Shown here: one piece after another, positions 16,209 to 26,608 of the stretch
How positions within the stretch are numbered: the first letter of the stretch is position 1
Layout of the letters: each line of letters begins with the position of its first letter
Assembly: GCF_000255295.1 (NCBI RefSeq)
Contig: NC_017030.1
Span: forward strand, 3,720,001-3,784,000
Length of the DNA stretch: 64,000 bases
Source of the DNA: Corallococcus coralloides DSM 2259
Lineage (GTDB): Bacteria > Myxococcota > Myxococcia > Myxococcales > Myxococcaceae
Reading direction: 5' to 3'
Notes under the pieces: generated by a model
Databases searched by the model: none
Told to the model about the DNA's origin: nothing
Seen by the model: only the letters and a program-made list of their open reading frames with translations
Made by a program: the position numbers and the translations under genes

Positions 16209-17930
16209 CTACATGTTTTCCGGCGTCGGGATGCCCAGCAAGGTGAGCCCCGCCGCCAGCGTGATGCGCGTCGCGTCCGTGAGCGCCAGCCGGGCCGCGC
16301 GCACCGCGTCATTCCCCTCCACGAGGATGCGCTTGTCGCGGTCCTTGTTGCCGGCCGTGTAGTAGCGGCTGTACGCCGCCGCCACGTCCAGCAGCAGCCG
16401 CGCCACCAGGCTGGGCTCGTACTGCTCCGCCGCCGCCTTCACCGTGTCCGGCAGCCGCATCAGCTCGCGCACCAGGGCCTGCTCCTCCGGGAGCGTGAGC
16501 AGCGCCGGATCATACGCAGTGGGCACGCCGCCGCCCTTGCGCAGCACGTTCGCGCTCCGGGCGTGCGCGTACTGGAGATAGGGCCCCGTGTGCCCCTCCA
16601 GGCTCGTCACCTCGTCCCAGTCGAACGTGTAGTCACTGGCGCGGTTGTGCTTGAGGTCGCCGAAGACGATGGCACCCAGGCCGATCTGCTCCGACAGCGC
16701 CTCCGCGTCGGTCGTCTCCAGGTTGCCCTGCGCGACGTTCTCCTTCACGCGCTGGAGCACGCGCTCCTTCGCCTCGTCCAGGACCTGATCCAGCTCCACC
16801 ACCTGGCCCTTGCGCGTGCTCATGCCGTGGATGCGGCCGAACGGCACGTGCACGCACTTGTCCGCCCACGGCTGGCCCATCTCCTTCAGGGTGCGGAACA
16901 CCTGCCGGAAGTGCAGCGCCTGGTCCTGCGCGACGACGTAGAGCGACTTGTCGAAGTTGAAGCGCGCGTGGCGGTCCTCGGCGGCGGCCAGGTCGCGCGT
17001 GGCGTAGAGCGTGCTGCCGTCGTTCTTCTTGAGGAGCACGGGCGGCTCGCCGTCCGCGTAGGGCATGTCCACGATGATGGCGCCCTGGGACTCCTTCACG
17101 CCGGGCTTCTTGGCGATCTGGTCGATGACCGCGTCCATCTTGCCCTGGTAGCGGCTCTCGCCCTCGATGTGCTCGAAGTCGATGCCCATGCGCGCGTAGA
17201 CGCGCTTGAAGCCCTTGAGGCTCGTCTCCCGGAACTGGTTCCAGAGCTTCATCGCCTCCGTATCGCCGGCCTCCATGCGGCGGAAGAACTCACGGGCCTT
17301 CTCGTCGAAGGCCGGGTCCTCACCGGCGCGCTTGTTGGCCTGCACGTAGACCTGGACCAGGTGCGCCATGTCCTCCCGGAGTTCCTCCTTGCCAAACTCC
17401 TGGAATCCCACGGCGACGAGGCCGAACTGCTTGCCCCAGTCACCCAGGTAGTTGATGCCCTCCACCCGCCAGCCCAGCGCGCGGTACAGGTTCGCGATGC
17501 AGTGGCCCAGGAACGTGGTGCGGATGTGGTGGAAGCCAATGGGCTTGGCGATGTTGGGCGACGAGTAGTCGATGACCACCGTCTTGCCCTTGCCGTCCTC
17601 CGCGTCGCTGCCGTAGGCGAGCCCCGCCAGGCGCACGCCGTCGATGACCTCCTGGGTGAAGGGGAGGGGAAGGAAGCGCGCGTTGACGTAGGGGCCCACG
17701 GCCTTGACCTCCAGGCCCGGGACCTGGAGCGCCTGCGCGAGCTGCGCGGCGATGGCGGGGGGCGCCTTCTTCTGCGCCTTGGCGAGGGGGAAGGTGGCGA
17801 AGCTCAGGTCGCCGTGCGCGGGATCCGCGGGCTTGACCTGGGGCTCGATGTCAGCGGCGGGGACACCCAGGGCCCCGGCGAGGGCCTGGGCGAACGCGGC
17901 GCGATAGCGGCTATAGACAGAAGTGCTCAT
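16209..17930 (-). CDS. argS: Arginyl-tRNA synthetase
   Basis: A 573-residue class I aminoacyl-tRNA synthetase that charges tRNA-Arg in the cytoplasm. The family's N-terminal Add-1 domain is followed by the HIGH-equivalent segment SSPNIAKPIGFHHIR, the catalytic core, the KMSK-like MSTRKG loop and a C-terminal helical DALR anticodon-binding domain. The length is normal. ATG 17930 (MSTSVYSRYR) is preferred over the 13-residue upstream extension, which lacks family similarity. Confidence 0.95.
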   Translation of the reverse strand: MSTSVYSRYRAAFAQALAGALGVPAADIEPQVKPADPAHGDLSFATFPLAKAQKKAPPAIAAQLAQALQVPGLEVKAVGPYVNARFLPLPFTQEVIDGVRLAGLAYGSDAEDGKGKTVVIDYSSPNIAKPIGFHHIRTTFLGHCIANLYRALGWRVEGINYLGDWGKQFGLVAVGFQEFGKEELREDMAHLVQVYVQANKRAGEDPAFDEKAREFFRRMEAGDTEAMKLWNQFRETSLKGFKRVYARMGIDFEHIEGESRYQGKMDAVIDQIAKKPGVKESQGAIIVDMPYADGEPPVLLKKNDGSTLYATRDLAAAEDRHARFNFDKSLYVVAQDQALHFRQVFRTLKEMGQPWADKCVHVPFGRIHGMSTRKGQVVELDQVLDEAKERVLQRVKENVAQGNLETTDAEALSEQIGLGAIVFGDLKHNRASDYTFDWDEVTSLEGHTGPYLQYAHARSANVLRKGGGVPTAYDPALLTLPEEQALVRELMRLPDTVKAAAEQYEPSLVARLLLDVAAAYSRYYTAGNKDRDKRILVEGNDAVRAARLALTDATRITLAAGLTLLGIPTPENM

Positions 17931-18004
17931 GGACCGCGCGGATACTACCCAAGGCGGGGCGCCTTCCATCCACCTCTTCTATGAGGAAGGCGCCGGAGCG
18001 TCGT

Positions 18005-19723
18005 TCAGGGCACGGCGGGACCGCGGCTCTTGGGACGCACCACCGAGGCCACGGTGTCCAGCAGCTTGGGCAGCTTCAGCGGCTTCTCGAAGTACCCGTC
18101 GATGCGGTCCGGCCCTTCACCCGAGGTGAGGGACGCGACGTCGCTCGCGCCGGAGATGATGTAGACGACCACGTCCGCCAGCGACTCCGTGGTGCGGATG
18201 TAGTGGAGCACGGAGCGTCCGTCCTCCCCGGACAGCCGCAGGTCCAGCAGCACCATGGCCGGCCGGATGTGGGACAGGATGGAGCGCGCCTCGGCGGCGC
18301 CGGAGGTGGCCATCACCCGGTAGCCCTCCTGCTCCAGCACCTGCTCCAGCACCTCGCGGCAGTCCACGTCGTCCTCCACCAGGAGGATGCCGCCCGCCTT
18401 GGGCGCGGCCTGGTTCACGTCCGGGGCGCTCACGGCGCTCGCGAACAGCGGCAGGACCATCTGGAACGTGCTGCCCTCGCCCAGCACGCTGGTGGCGTCC
18501 ACGCGGCCGCCGTGCAGCGCGACAATCTTGGCGACCAGCGGCAGGCCCAGGCCCGTGCCCGGCGGACGGGGCATGCCCGGCTGCGCGCGGTAGAACGAAT
18601 CGAACACGTGCTCCAGCGCTTCGGCCGTCATGCCCTGGCCGGAGTCCTTCACGGTGAGGACGCCCAGGCCCTCGCTGGACGACACGCTCACCTCGACGAC
18701 GTCGTCCGTCTCGCTGTGGTGGATGCCGTTCTCCACGAGGTTGTGGATGGCCTCGGAGATGCGCTCGCGGTCGCCCCGGACGAACACCTCCGGGCAGGGG
18801 GGAATCACCACGCGCACGCGGCTGTGCTCCGCGACGGCGCCCAGCCCCCGCACCACCTCTTCCGCCACGGCCTTGAGGCCGAAGGGGCGCTGGTTGAGCT
18901 GCATCTTCCCGGACGACAGCCGGGACATCAGCACCAGGTCGTTCACCTGCTGGAGCAGCCGGTCCGCGTTGCGATCACAGATCTGCACCGCGCGGCGCTG
19001 CCCGTCCGTCAGCGTGCCCAGCTTCTCGCGGCCCAGCATGGCCAGGTAGGCCTTGATGGTCGTGAGCGGGTTCTTCAAGTCATGGGACACATTGCCGAGC
19101 AGTTCCTCGCGGTTCTGCTCCAGGCTCTTCAGGCCCGCGATGGCCGTCTGCAGGTCCTTGTTGCGCCGGGCGCTGTCGTCGCGCAGCCGGGCCACCTCGT
19201 AGGCGGCGGTGAGCTGCGACGCCAGCGACTGCATCAGCACGTCGGACGCCTTGCGGCGCGCGCCCAGCACCACGAGCACGCCCGTCACGCCCTGCGGCCC
19301 CTCCAGGGGCACGGCGACGGTGTCGTCCTCGCGCAGCAGCACCTTGTCGGTGAAGCACCGGCCCACCACTCCCTCGCCCGGGACGGCGGCGGTGACGCGC
19401 TCGTCGTAGCGTCCGCGCACGTGCTCCACGTGCAGCTGGTTGCGCGAAGGGAAATGGCGCGCGACGTAGCAGACCTTCGGCTTGAGCAGCGTGTGGAGCG
19501 TCTGCAGCTGCGCGCGCAGGGCCTCGGTGGGGCCCGCGTTGTCGGTGAGCTGCCGGCCCATCTCCAGCAAGGCCTGGGCGGCGGCGTCCGTGTCCACCGG
19601 CGGCGGCGGTTTCGCCGCGCGCTTCGGTGGGGCCTTCTTCGCGGTGATGGCGGGGCGCAGAGGGACTACCTCTGCGAGCTGCGGACCCTTCTTCTTCGAT
19701 GGCACGCCTGAATCCTGCTTCAT
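18005..19723 (-). CDS. Hybrid histidine kinase (GAF-HisKA-HATPase-REC)
   Basis: A 572-residue soluble sensor kinase. A Lys/Pro-rich leader (1-50) precedes a GAF-like sensory region (about 60-190), then the HisKA H-box NVSHDLKNP (phospho-acceptor His214), an HATPase domain with N-box NLVENG, G1 DSGQGM and G2 GTGLGL, and a C-terminal receiver with VEDD, phospho-acceptor Asp494 (LLDLRL) and EKP. It has no membrane segment, so it presumably senses a cytoplasmic signal. No separate response regulator lies next to it, so the phosphorelay partner is encoded elsewhere. The start at MKQDSG is chosen over a 19-residue extension. Confidence 0.9.
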   Translation of the reverse strand: MKQDSGVPSKKKGPQLAEVVPLRPAITAKKAPPKRAAKPPPPVDTDAAAQALLEMGRQLTDNAGPTEALRAQLQTLHTLLKPKVCYVARHFPSRNQLHVEHVRGRYDERVTAAVPGEGVVGRCFTDKVLLREDDTVAVPLEGPQGVTGVLVVLGARRKASDVLMQSLASQLTAAYEVARLRDDSARRNKDLQTAIAGLKSLEQNREELLGNVSHDLKNPLTTIKAYLAMLGREKLGTLTDGQRRAVQICDRNADRLLQQVNDLVLMSRLSSGKMQLNQRPFGLKAVAEEVVRGLGAVAEHSRVRVVIPPCPEVFVRGDRERISEAIHNLVENGIHHSETDDVVEVSVSSSEGLGVLTVKDSGQGMTAEALEHVFDSFYRAQPGMPRPPGTGLGLPLVAKIVALHGGRVDATSVLGEGSTFQMVLPLFASAVSAPDVNQAAPKAGGILLVEDDVDCREVLEQVLEQEGYRVMATSGAAEARSILSHIRPAMVLLDLRLSGEDGRSVLHYIRTTESLADVVVYIISGASDVASLTSGEGPDRIDGYFEKPLKLPKLLDTVASVVRPKSRGPAVP

Positions 19724-19843
19724 GTCTCGCGTGGGAGGGAACCGCACCAAGGCCCGGTGCCCTCCACCAACGCCGAGCATGTCAGGTGCCCGACAGCCCC
19801 CCAGCCCCGCTGTCCGCTTCCCTGGCTGGGGTACTGGAATGAC

Positions 19844-20572
19844 TCAGGGACGGCGCTGGATGCGGCCGTCCTTGTCCAGGCTGTAGGGCTCCACGAGGGC
19901 GGCCTGCACCTTCTCCTGGTAGCCCTGCACGCCGAAGCCGCTCTCCGCCAGCGCCGCCAGCGCCACGGTCTGCACGCGGCGCGCGGTGTCCTCGGAGGTG
20001 AGCAGCTTGAGCAGGGGCTCGCGCGCCGGCTCGTGCTTCAGGGGCCCCAGGACGTTGATGGCGGCGATCTTCACGTCGTCGGACATGTCCTCCAGGAAGG
20101 GGAGGACGGCCGGGGCCACGCGCGGATCCTGCTTGCCCAGCACGTGGTGGAGCAGCACGACCTTCTTCTCCGGGTCGCGCGTGTAGCGGGTGGACAGGTG
20201 CTGGAGCGTGTCGGTGATGACGCCCATGAGCGCGTCCTCGGGCAGCAGCTCCTGGAGGATGCGCAGCGCCCAGGACGTGGCCTGATCGCTCGTCTTGAGG
20301 AAGGCGCTCACCGGCGCGACGGCGTCCTGGCCGAAGTGCTTGATCAGCTCGAAGGTGTGCTCCTTCTCGTCCGCGTCGGTGGTGAGCGGGTCCACGGTGA
20401 TGGTGAACCGGCTGAGCAGCACCGTGACGGCCTCGGGGAACTTCATCTCCCCCAGCTGCTGCAGCGCCTTCTGCCGCGTGGACGGCTCCCCGTACTTCTG
20501 GGTCACCTTGGACTTGAGCTTGAGGGCTTTTTCGGGGCCCGAGCCGCCCGTGAGGAAATCAAAGAGACCCAT
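19844..20572 (-). CDS. HEAT-repeat protein
   Basis: A 242-residue all-helical protein with several HEAT-like repeats (for example DVKIAAINVLGPLKHEPAREPLL and DTARRVQTVALAALAESG), a scaffold fold used for protein binding. It begins MGLFDFLTGG, a leader seen in other myxobacterial HEAT proteins. No enzyme motif or signal peptide is seen. It lies between dnaJ and the histidine kinase on the same strand, with gaps of 81 and 120 bases, so cotranscription is possible but not shown. Confidence 0.78.
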   Translation of the reverse strand: MGLFDFLTGGSGPEKALKLKSKVTQKYGEPSTRQKALQQLGEMKFPEAVTVLLSRFTITVDPLTTDADEKEHTFELIKHFGQDAVAPVSAFLKTSDQATSWALRILQELLPEDALMGVITDTLQHLSTRYTRDPEKKVVLLHHVLGKQDPRVAPAVLPFLEDMSDDVKIAAINVLGPLKHEPAREPLLKLLTSEDTARRVQTVALAALAESGFGVQGYQEKVQAALVEPYSLDKDGRIQRRP

Positions 20573-20653
20573 AGGTACGTACCCGCTCCGGATTCGGAAG
20601 AGTGGAGGCGCCATGTAGGACGGTGCGCCTTCCAGGACAAGTGGCAACGACAA

Positions 20654-21835
20654 CTACAACGCTAGCTCCCGGCGAACGTCGCCCCGGTAGGCCCGCGCCA
20701 GCGTCTCCGCGGCGGCCCGGACCTCGTCCGTGGCCTCCTCGGGGACCTTCACCTGGAGCAGCAGGTACATGTCGCCCGGAGTGCCGCCCCGGAGCGACGG
20801 CACGCCGCGCCCCTTGAGCCGCATCTTGCGGCCGGATTGTGAACCTGCGGGCACCTTCAGCGTCACCTCCCCCTGGAACGTAGGCACTCGCACCTCGCCG
20901 CCCAGCAGCGCCTCGGACACCGTCACCGGCAGGTCCAGGTAGAGGTCGTCGCCCTCGCGGCGCACCAGCGGGTGCTCGGCCACCTCCGTCTCGATGTAGA
21001 GGTCCCCCGGAGGGCCCCCCTGGATGCCCGCCGCGCCCTGGCCGGCCAGCCGCACCTTGGAGCCCGTGACGACGCCCGCCGGAATCTTCACCGTCAGCCG
21101 GGTCGTCTCCTCCTTGATGCCGCTGCCGCCGCACTGCGAGCAGGGCTCCGGCGCCTTCCCGCTGCCGCGGCAGGTGGGGCACACGCCGGATCCGCCGAAC
21201 ATGGCGCCGCCCCGCCGGGCCCGGCCGGTGCCGTTGCAGGTGGGGCACGTCACGAGCTTCCCGGTGTTGCCCTCCCCGTGGCACTTGGAGCAGCGGCCCG
21301 GCCGCTGGAGCGTCAACGTGCGCTCGGTGCCGGTGACGGCCTCCGCGAGGGAAATCTGCACGCGGGTCGTCAGGTCATCGCCGCGCTCGGCCGCGGTGGA
21401 CCGGCTGCCGCCCCGGCCCCGGCCGAAGAGGTCATTGATGTCGAAGCCGCCAGCACCGCCGCCTCCACCCGAGCGCCCGAAGATGTCGTTGAAGAGGTCC
21501 CCCAGGTCCACACCCTCGGTGCTGAAGGGGATGCCGCCGCCCCCGCTGCCCCCGGCCGCCTGGGCGGCGCGGTACTGGCGATAGGCCGCGGCCTTCTTCT
21601 CATCGAAGCCGATCTTCTCCGCGTCCTCGCCGAACTCGTCGTAGAGCGCGCGCTTCTTCGGGTCGCCCAGCACCTCGAAGGCGGTGTTGATGCGCTTGAA
21701 CTTCTCCTCCGCCCCCTTGTCGCCGGGGTTGACGTCCGGGTGGTGCTGGCGCGCCAGCTTCCGGAAGGCCTTCTTGAGGTCGTCCGCCGAGGCCGTCCGT
21801 GGCACGCCCAGAATCTGGTAGTAGTCGTCAGCCAT
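20654..21835 (-). CDS. dnaJ: Chaperone DnaJ (Hsp40)
   Basis: A 393-residue type I J-protein that delivers clients to DnaK and stimulates its ATPase. It has a J domain with HPD at 32-34, a Gly/Phe-rich linker (about 75-140) and four zinc-binding CxxCxGxG repeats ([32 protein letters not shown]), followed by two C-terminal beta-sandwich domains ([28 protein letters not shown]). All expected elements are intact. No dnaK or grpE is adjacent, so it may be one of several dnaJ copies. Confidence 0.94.
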   Translation of the reverse strand: MADDYYQILGVPRTASADDLKKAFRKLARQHHPDVNPGDKGAEEKFKRINTAFEVLGDPKKRALYDEFGEDAEKIGFDEKKAAAYRQYRAAQAAGGSGGGGIPFSTEGVDLGDLFNDIFGRSGGGGGAGGFDINDLFGRGRGGSRSTAAERGDDLTTRVQISLAEAVTGTERTLTLQRPGRCSKCHGEGNTGKLVTCPTCNGTGRARRGGAMFGGSGVCPTCRGSGKAPEPCSQCGGSGIKEETTRLTVKIPAGVVTGSKVRLAGQGAAGIQGGPPGDLYIETEVAEHPLVRREGDDLYLDLPVTVSEALLGGEVRVPTFQGEVTLKVPAGSQSGRKMRLKGRGVPSLRGGTPGDMYLLLQVKVPEEATDEVRAAAETLARAYRGDVRRELAL

Positions 21836-21944
21836 AGGTCTTTACGGTGGTGCAGTACCCGACAAGGGAGAACGTAACCAGCGGTGCGGTGAGCGCCAGC
21901 ACGGGATGTCCGGACAGCACCGCGATGGTTACAGTCGCCGCACG

Positions 21945-22691
21945 ATGAGGAAGGCCATGCCAGCACCGCGCGCCCGCCGGAAGGCCCCCCTGTGGCTGGC
22001 ATGCGGGCTGCTCCCCGCGGCTCTGGGGATCGCCCTGGGGTCCGGGGTGACCGCCCACGCCGCCCCCCCGCCGCCCGCTCCCGCCGTCGAAGAGGGCAGG
22101 GTGGTGGACCGCGTCGTGGCGGTCATCGAGGGCCAGGTCCTCACCCAGAGCGAGCTGGAGATGGAGGCCCGGGTGGCGCTGATCCAGCGAGGGGCCGTGC
22201 AGGCCGCCGCCCTGCCTCTGGACGAGCAGACACTCCGGGGAGCCCTGGAGCTGTCCATCAACCAGCGCCTCCAGGTCCTGAGCGCGGACCGCCTGCAGGC
22301 CTTCCCGGCCGAACCGGCGGAGGTGGAGGCCCGGCTGGACGCCGTCCGGGCGCGGCTGGGAGGGGAGGTGGCGCTCCAGCGCTTCCTGGACCGGCATGGC
22401 GTGGACCGCGATGCCCTGGAGGCCGTGCTGGCGCGGGGCCTGCGGGCGGAACGAATCCTCGACAGCCGCGTCCGGTTGAAGGCACAGGTGAGCGAGGCGG
22501 AGGTCCGTCACCACTATGACGCCCACCGGGACCTGTACCCCGGTGAGTTCGACCAGGCGGCGCGCACGGCCATCCGCGAGGAGCTGGTCCGGGCGCGCTA
22601 CGGAGAGCTGGCGGCCCAGGCCCTGGCTGAAGTACGCAGGTCGGCGCAGGTGCGGCGGGTGGCGCCCTTCGCGCGGGAGGCACGGCGATGA
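21945..22691 (+). CDS. SurA-like periplasmic chaperone domain protein (no PPIase domain)
   Basis: A 248-residue exported protein: an N-terminal Arg/Lys-rich region, hydrophobic core and AHAA signal cleavage site, then a SurA_N-like helical domain that begins VVDRVVAVIEGQVLTQSELE, the classical opening of SurA/PpiD proteins. There is no parvulin motif, so it is a chaperone-only relative or a paralogue with another job. ATG 21957 (GAGGAAG just upstream) is an alternative start. Its stop overlaps the start of rimI (ATGA). Confidence 0.82.
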   Translation: MRKAMPAPRARRKAPLWLACGLLPAALGIALGSGVTAHAAPPPPAPAVEEGRVVDRVVAVIEGQVLTQSELEMEARVALIQRGAVQAAALPLDEQTLRGALELSINQRLQVLSADRLQAFPAEPAEVEARLDAVRARLGGEVALQRFLDRHGVDRDALEAVLARGLRAERILDSRVRLKAQVSEAEVRHHYDAHRDLYPGEFDQAARTAIREELVRARYGELAAQALAEVRRSAQVRRVAPFAREARR

Positions 22692-23182
22692 GACGGCTGC
22701 GGGACGACGGGACGCCCGACAAGGGGAAGGGCTTCCTGATCCGGCAGATGACCGTGGACGACATGCCGGCGGTGATGGCGCTGGAGAAGGCGTCCTTCAA
22801 GAACCCCTGGTCCACGGAGCTGCTCGGGCGCGAGCTCCAGCACGACTGGTCCACCATCCTCCTCGTGGAGGAACCGCTGCCCGAAGGTGGCGTCGCCCTG
22901 CTGGGCCTGGCCATCTTCTGGATCGTCCACGACGAGGTCCACGTCCTCAACGTCGCCACCGCCCCCGTGCACCGCCGCCGGGGCGTCGCGCGCACCGTGA
23001 TGGAGGAAGTGCTTCGCCGGGGCGTGGCCCGCCGCTGCTCCCTGGCCACCCTGGAGGTGCGCCGGGGCAACGAGTCCGCCCTCAACCTCTACCGCTCGCT
23101 CGGCTTCCGGCCAGTCGGCATCCGCCCGAACTACTACGTGGACGAGGGCGAGGACGCGATCGTGATGGTCCTCGACTTCTAG
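22688..23182 (+). CDS. rimI: Ribosomal-protein-S18-alanine N-acetyltransferase, RimI-like
   Basis: A 164-residue GNAT acetyltransferase. The acetyl-CoA binding loop is VHRRRGVARTVMEE (the Q/RxxGxG/A motif); LEVRRGNESALNLYRSLGF and the C-terminal GEDAIVMVLDF are typical of RimI. RimI acetylates the N-terminus of S18; other GNAT substrates remain possible. It overlaps the SurA-like gene by 4 bases and sits just upstream of the ribosomal-protein cluster. Confidence 0.86.
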   Translation: MRRLRDDGTPDKGKGFLIRQMTVDDMPAVMALEKASFKNPWSTELLGRELQHDWSTILLVEEPLPEGGVALLGLAIFWIVHDEVHVLNVATAPVHRRRGVARTVMEEVLRRGVARRCSLATLEVRRGNESALNLYRSLGFRPVGIRPNYYVDEGEDAIVMVLDF

Positions 23183-23292
23183 GGCCGTAAGGGAGTAGAG
23201 CGTCCGCCCGTTGTCGTCGTCCCAGGTTTTTCGGGTGTGAGGGGAATGCACCCGGGTCCTCTGGCCGGTTCTGGCCCAGGGGCAGGCCATGC

Positions 23293-23320
23293 TTGACACC
23301 CGGGGGGCCCTCCCTATACT
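23293..23320 (+). promoter_or_regulatory. Sigma70-type promoter of the str operon
   Basis: Perfect -35 TTGACA (23293-23298) and near-consensus -10 TATACT (23315-23320) with a 16-base spacer, in a GC-rich context where such matches are rare. Transcription would start near 23327, leaving a leader of about 75 bases before rpsL. The strength of the match fits the highly expressed genes downstream. Confidence 0.8.
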
Positions 23321-23404
23321 CGCGGGCCTTTTGTGTAGCCTGTAGGTAGATATGCTCCGCTTTCGTGTAGCCGGACGCGGGGTTCCCACGAAGAAGAGGT
23401 TTCA

Positions 23405-23776
23405 GTGCCGACCATTAGCCAGCTCGTCCGCAAGGGCCGCGAGAAGCTCAACATCAAGGGCAAGAGCCCTGCCCTGAAGGAGTGCCCCCAGAAGCGCGGT
23501 GTTTGCACGCGCGTCTACACCACGACCCCGAAGAAGCCGAACTCGGCCCTCCGCAAGGTGGCCCGCGTGCGTCTCACCAACGGCATCGAGGTGACTTCCT
23601 ACATCCCCGGCGTGGGTCACAACCTCCAGGAGCACTCGGTGGTCATGATCCGCGGTGGCCGTGTGAAGGACCTCCCGGGCGTTCGCTACCACATCATCCG
23701 CGGCACGCTGGACTCCGTGGGCGTTGCCGGTCGCAAGCAGAGCCGCTCCAAGTACGGCGCCAAGCGCCCGAGCTAG
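23405..23776 (+). CDS. rpsL: 30S ribosomal protein S12
   Basis: A 123-residue decoding-centre protein starting at GTG 23405. Conserved landmarks include [13 protein letters not shown] and [10 protein letters not shown], the loops in which streptomycin-resistance substitutions occur in other species; both read as wild type. First gene of the str operon. It is followed by a 170-base spacer with no gene before rpsG. Confidence 0.97.
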   Translation: MPTISQLVRKGREKLNIKGKSPALKECPQKRGVCTRVYTTTPKKPNSALRKVARVRLTNGIEVTSYIPGVGHNLQEHSVVMIRGGRVKDLPGVRYHIIRGTLDSVGVAGRKQSRSKYGAKRPS

Positions 23777-23946
23777 TCCGGTTCTCCCGCGCGTCGTTGG
23801 CGCGGAACACCTTCGCGGTACCTGAAGCAGTGTCGGACGCTGGCCCCACACCCTGGGGAGTGTCCCTGGAAGTTCCAAGCAGTCGTTCTTGAAGCCCCTG
23901 AACAAGGCTTTCCTCCGAGCGAGGAGAGTGGGGCGTAAGGGAAGAG

Positions 23947-24417
23947 ATGCCTCGTCGTCGCGTAGTCGCCAAGCGGAAGATTCTCCCGGATCCGAAGTTC
24001 CAGGACCGGCTCGTCACCAAGTTCGTCAACGACCTGATGCGCAAGGGGAAGAAGTCCATCGCGGAGGGCGTGTGCTACGGCGCCTTCGCCCTCATGGAGG
24101 AGCGCGCGAAGGAAGACCCCCTCAAGACGTTCAAGAAGGCCCTGGACAACGTCAAGCCCGTCCTCGAGGTGAAGAGCCGCCGCGTCGGTGGCGCCACCTA
24201 CCAGGTTCCCGTGGAGGTCCGTCAGGACCGCCGCGTCGCGCTGGGCATGCGCTGGATCATCTCCTACGCCAAGGCGCGTGGTGAGAAGACCATGCAGGAG
24301 AAGCTGGCCGGCGAGATCATGGACGCCGCCAACAACCGCGGGAACGCGGTGAAGAAGCGTGAAGACACGCACAAGATGGCGGAAGCCAACAAGGCCTTCG
24401 CTCACTACCGCTGGTAG
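23947..24417 (+). CDS. rpsG: 30S ribosomal protein S7
   Basis: A 156-residue primary 16S rRNA-binding protein that nucleates the 30S head. It starts [10 protein letters not shown] and contains [12 protein letters not shown] and [14 protein letters not shown]. The length is standard. GGGAAGAG precedes ATG 23947. In E. coli S7 represses the str operon, but its target site cannot be identified here. Confidence 0.97.
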   Translation: MPRRRVVAKRKILPDPKFQDRLVTKFVNDLMRKGKKSIAEGVCYGAFALMEERAKEDPLKTFKKALDNVKPVLEVKSRRVGGATYQVPVEVRQDRRVALGMRWIISYAKARGEKTMQEKLAGEIMDAANNRGNAVKKREDTHKMAEANKAFAHYRW

Positions 24418-24441
24418 GTCCCGAAAGGGGCTTCGCGGTTG

Positions 24442-24480
24442 CCGCCCGGATGCGCTGCCAGCGTCCGGGCGGTTTTGTTT
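24442..24480 (+). terminator. Intrinsic terminator or attenuator between rpsG and fusA
   Basis: CCGCCCGGA (24442-24450) pairs with TCCGGGCGG (24464-24472), with an inner CGCT/AGCG stem, followed directly by TTTTGTTT. This is the clearest Rho-independent signal inside the ribosomal cluster. It should end or attenuate the rpsL-rpsG transcript, leaving fusA with reduced read-through or its own promoter. Confidence 0.75.
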
Positions 24481-24526
24481 ATCTGCCCTGGCAGAAGCCT
24501 AAGAGAAGTCCGGAAGGAACCGAGTC

Positions 24527-26608
24527 ATGGCCCGTGAGTTCCCCCTCGAGCGCTACCGCAACATCGGCATCATGGCGCACATCGATGCCGGCAAGACGAC
24601 CACCACCGAGCGGATCCTGTTCTACACAGGCGCCATCCACAAGATGGGTGAGGTGCACGAAGGCACCACCACCACGGACTGGATGGTCCAGGAGCGCGAG
24701 CGCGGCATCACCATCACCTCCGCGGCCATCAGCGCCTTCTGGGAGCGGATGGGCCAGCGCTACCGCGTGAACATCATCGACACGCCGGGGCACGTGGACT
24801 TCACCATCGAGGTGGAGCGCTCGCTGCGCGTGCTCGACGGCGCCATCGCCGTGTTCGACGCGGTGAACGGTGTCGAGCCGCAGTCCGAGACGGTGTGGCG
24901 CCAGGCGGACCGCTACAAGGTCCCGCGCATCTGCTTCATCAACAAGATGGACCGCGTGGGCGCGGACTTCGAGATGTCCGTCGGCACCATCAAGGAGAAG
25001 CTGGGCGCGCGTCCCGTGCGCATGCAGCTGCCCCTGGGCAGCGAGGACAAGCTCAAGGGCGTCATCGACCTGGTGCGCATGAAGGCGCTGGTGTTCCAGG
25101 ACGCGGAGCAGGGCAGCCGCTTCGACCTCCAGGACATCCCCGACGAGTACCAGGAGGCCGCCGCCGCCGCGCGCGGGGAGCTGCTGGAAGCCGCCGCCGA
25201 GCAGGACGACGCGCTCACGGAGAAGTTCCTCAACGGTGACGAGCTCACCGAGGACGAGGTGCGCGGCGCCATCCGCAAGGGCTGTGTGGGGCTGAAGCTG
25301 TTCCCGGTGTTCTGCGGCTCGGCGTTCCGCCACAAGGGCGTGCAGCCGCTGCTGGACGCGGTGGTGGACTACCTGCCCAGCCCGCTGGAAATCCCGCCGA
25401 TCCACGGCAAGACGCCCAAGGGCGAGGACGCCATCCGTGAGACGCGCGACGATGCTCCCTTCAGCGCGCTGGCGTTCAAGATCATGAACGACCCGTCCTT
25501 CTCCTCGCAGACGCTGACGTTCCTGCGCGTCTACTCCGGGAAGCTGGAGGCGGGCACGGCGGTGTGGAACTCCGTGAAGGGCAAGCGCGAGCGCGTCAGC
25601 CGGCTCGTGCAGATGCGCGCGGACAAGAAGGACGAGCTGACGGAGTGCTACGCCGGCGACATCTGCGCGGTGGTGGGCCTGAAGCTGGCGACCACGGGCG
25701 ACACGCTCTGTGACGACAAGCAGCCCGTCATCCTGGAGCGGATGGAGTTCCCGGAACCCGTGATCGACATCGCCATCGAGCCGAAGTCCACCGCGGACCA
25801 GGACAAGATCATCCAGGCCCTGCAGCGGTTGGCCATGGAGGACCCGTCCTTCCGCGTGCGCACCAACGAGGAGACGGGCCAGACGCTCATCGCCGGCATG
25901 GGCGAGCTGCACCTGGAAATCATCGTCGACCGGCTCCTGCGCGAGTTCAAGGTGGACGCGAACATCGGCAAGCCGCAGGTGGCCTACCGCGAGACGGTGA
26001 CCACGACGAAGGACGCGGAGGGCAAGTACATCCGCCAGGCGGGCGGCAAGGGGCAGTACGGCCACATCAACCTGCGCGTGTCCCCGAACGAGCCCGGCAA
26101 GGGCTTCGAGTTCGTCAGCACCATCACCGGCGGCGCCGTGTCCAAGGAGTTCGTGGACGCCGCGCGCGACGGTGCGAAGGAGGCCATGCAGAACGGCCCC
26201 GTCGCCGGCTACCCCATGGTGGACGTGAAGGTGGAGGCCTACGACGGCTCCATGCACGACGTGGACTCGTCGGAGATGGCCTTCAAGATCGCCGGGTCCA
26301 TGGCCTTCAAGGACGCGGTTCGTGCGGCGAACCCCGTCCTGCTGGAGCCCATCATGGCCACGGAGGTCGTCACCCCGGAGGCCGCCATGGGCGACGTCAT
26401 CGGCGACCTGAACGGCCGGCGCGGCAAGATTTTGGGCATGACGCCCCGGCCTGGCGGCGTGCAGGCCATCCAGGCGGAGGTGCCCCTGGCTGCCATGTTC
26501 GGGTACTCGACCGACCTGCGGAGCAAGAGCCAGGGAAGGGCGACCTACACCATGCAGTTCAAGCACTACGCACCGGCGCCGAAGTCAGCGCTCAACCCGA
26601 GCTACTGA
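24527..26608 (+). CDS. fusA: Elongation factor G
   Basis: A 693-residue GTPase that drives translocation on the ribosome. The G1 loop [10 protein letters not shown]3 DTPGHVDF and G4 NKMD are intact, and domains II-V follow at normal length. AAGGAA lies about 8 bases before ATG 24527. It sits downstream of a hairpin with a T-run and upstream of tuf, the usual str order. Confidence 0.97.
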   Translation: MAREFPLERYRNIGIMAHIDAGKTTTTERILFYTGAIHKMGEVHEGTTTTDWMVQERERGITITSAAISAFWERMGQRYRVNIIDTPGHVDFTIEVERSLRVLDGAIAVFDAVNGVEPQSETVWRQADRYKVPRICFINKMDRVGADFEMSVGTIKEKLGARPVRMQLPLGSEDKLKGVIDLVRMKALVFQDAEQGSRFDLQDIPDEYQEAAAAARGELLEAAAEQDDALTEKFLNGDELTEDEVRGAIRKGCVGLKLFPVFCGSAFRHKGVQPLLDAVVDYLPSPLEIPPIHGKTPKGEDAIRETRDDAPFSALAFKIMNDPSFSSQTLTFLRVYSGKLEAGTAVWNSVKGKRERVSRLVQMRADKKDELTECYAGDICAVVGLKLATTGDTLCDDKQPVILERMEFPEPVIDIAIEPKSTADQDKIIQALQRLAMEDPSFRVRTNEETGQTLIAGMGELHLEIIVDRLLREFKVDANIGKPQVAYRETVTTTKDAEGKYIRQAGGKGQYGHINLRVSPNEPGKGFEFVSTITGGAVSKEFVDAARDGAKEAMQNGPVAGYPMVDVKVEAYDGSMHDVDSSEMAFKIAGSMAFKDAVRAANPVLLEPIMATEVVTPEAAMGDVIGDLNGRRGKILGMTPRPGGVQAIQAEVPLAAMFGYSTDLRSKSQGRATYTMQFKHYAPAPKSALNPSY

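Noticed and set aside
24479-26566. 695-codon open frame antisense to fusA
   Set aside because: Composition is low-complexity Val/His/Leu/Arg and the sense strand encodes EF-G.
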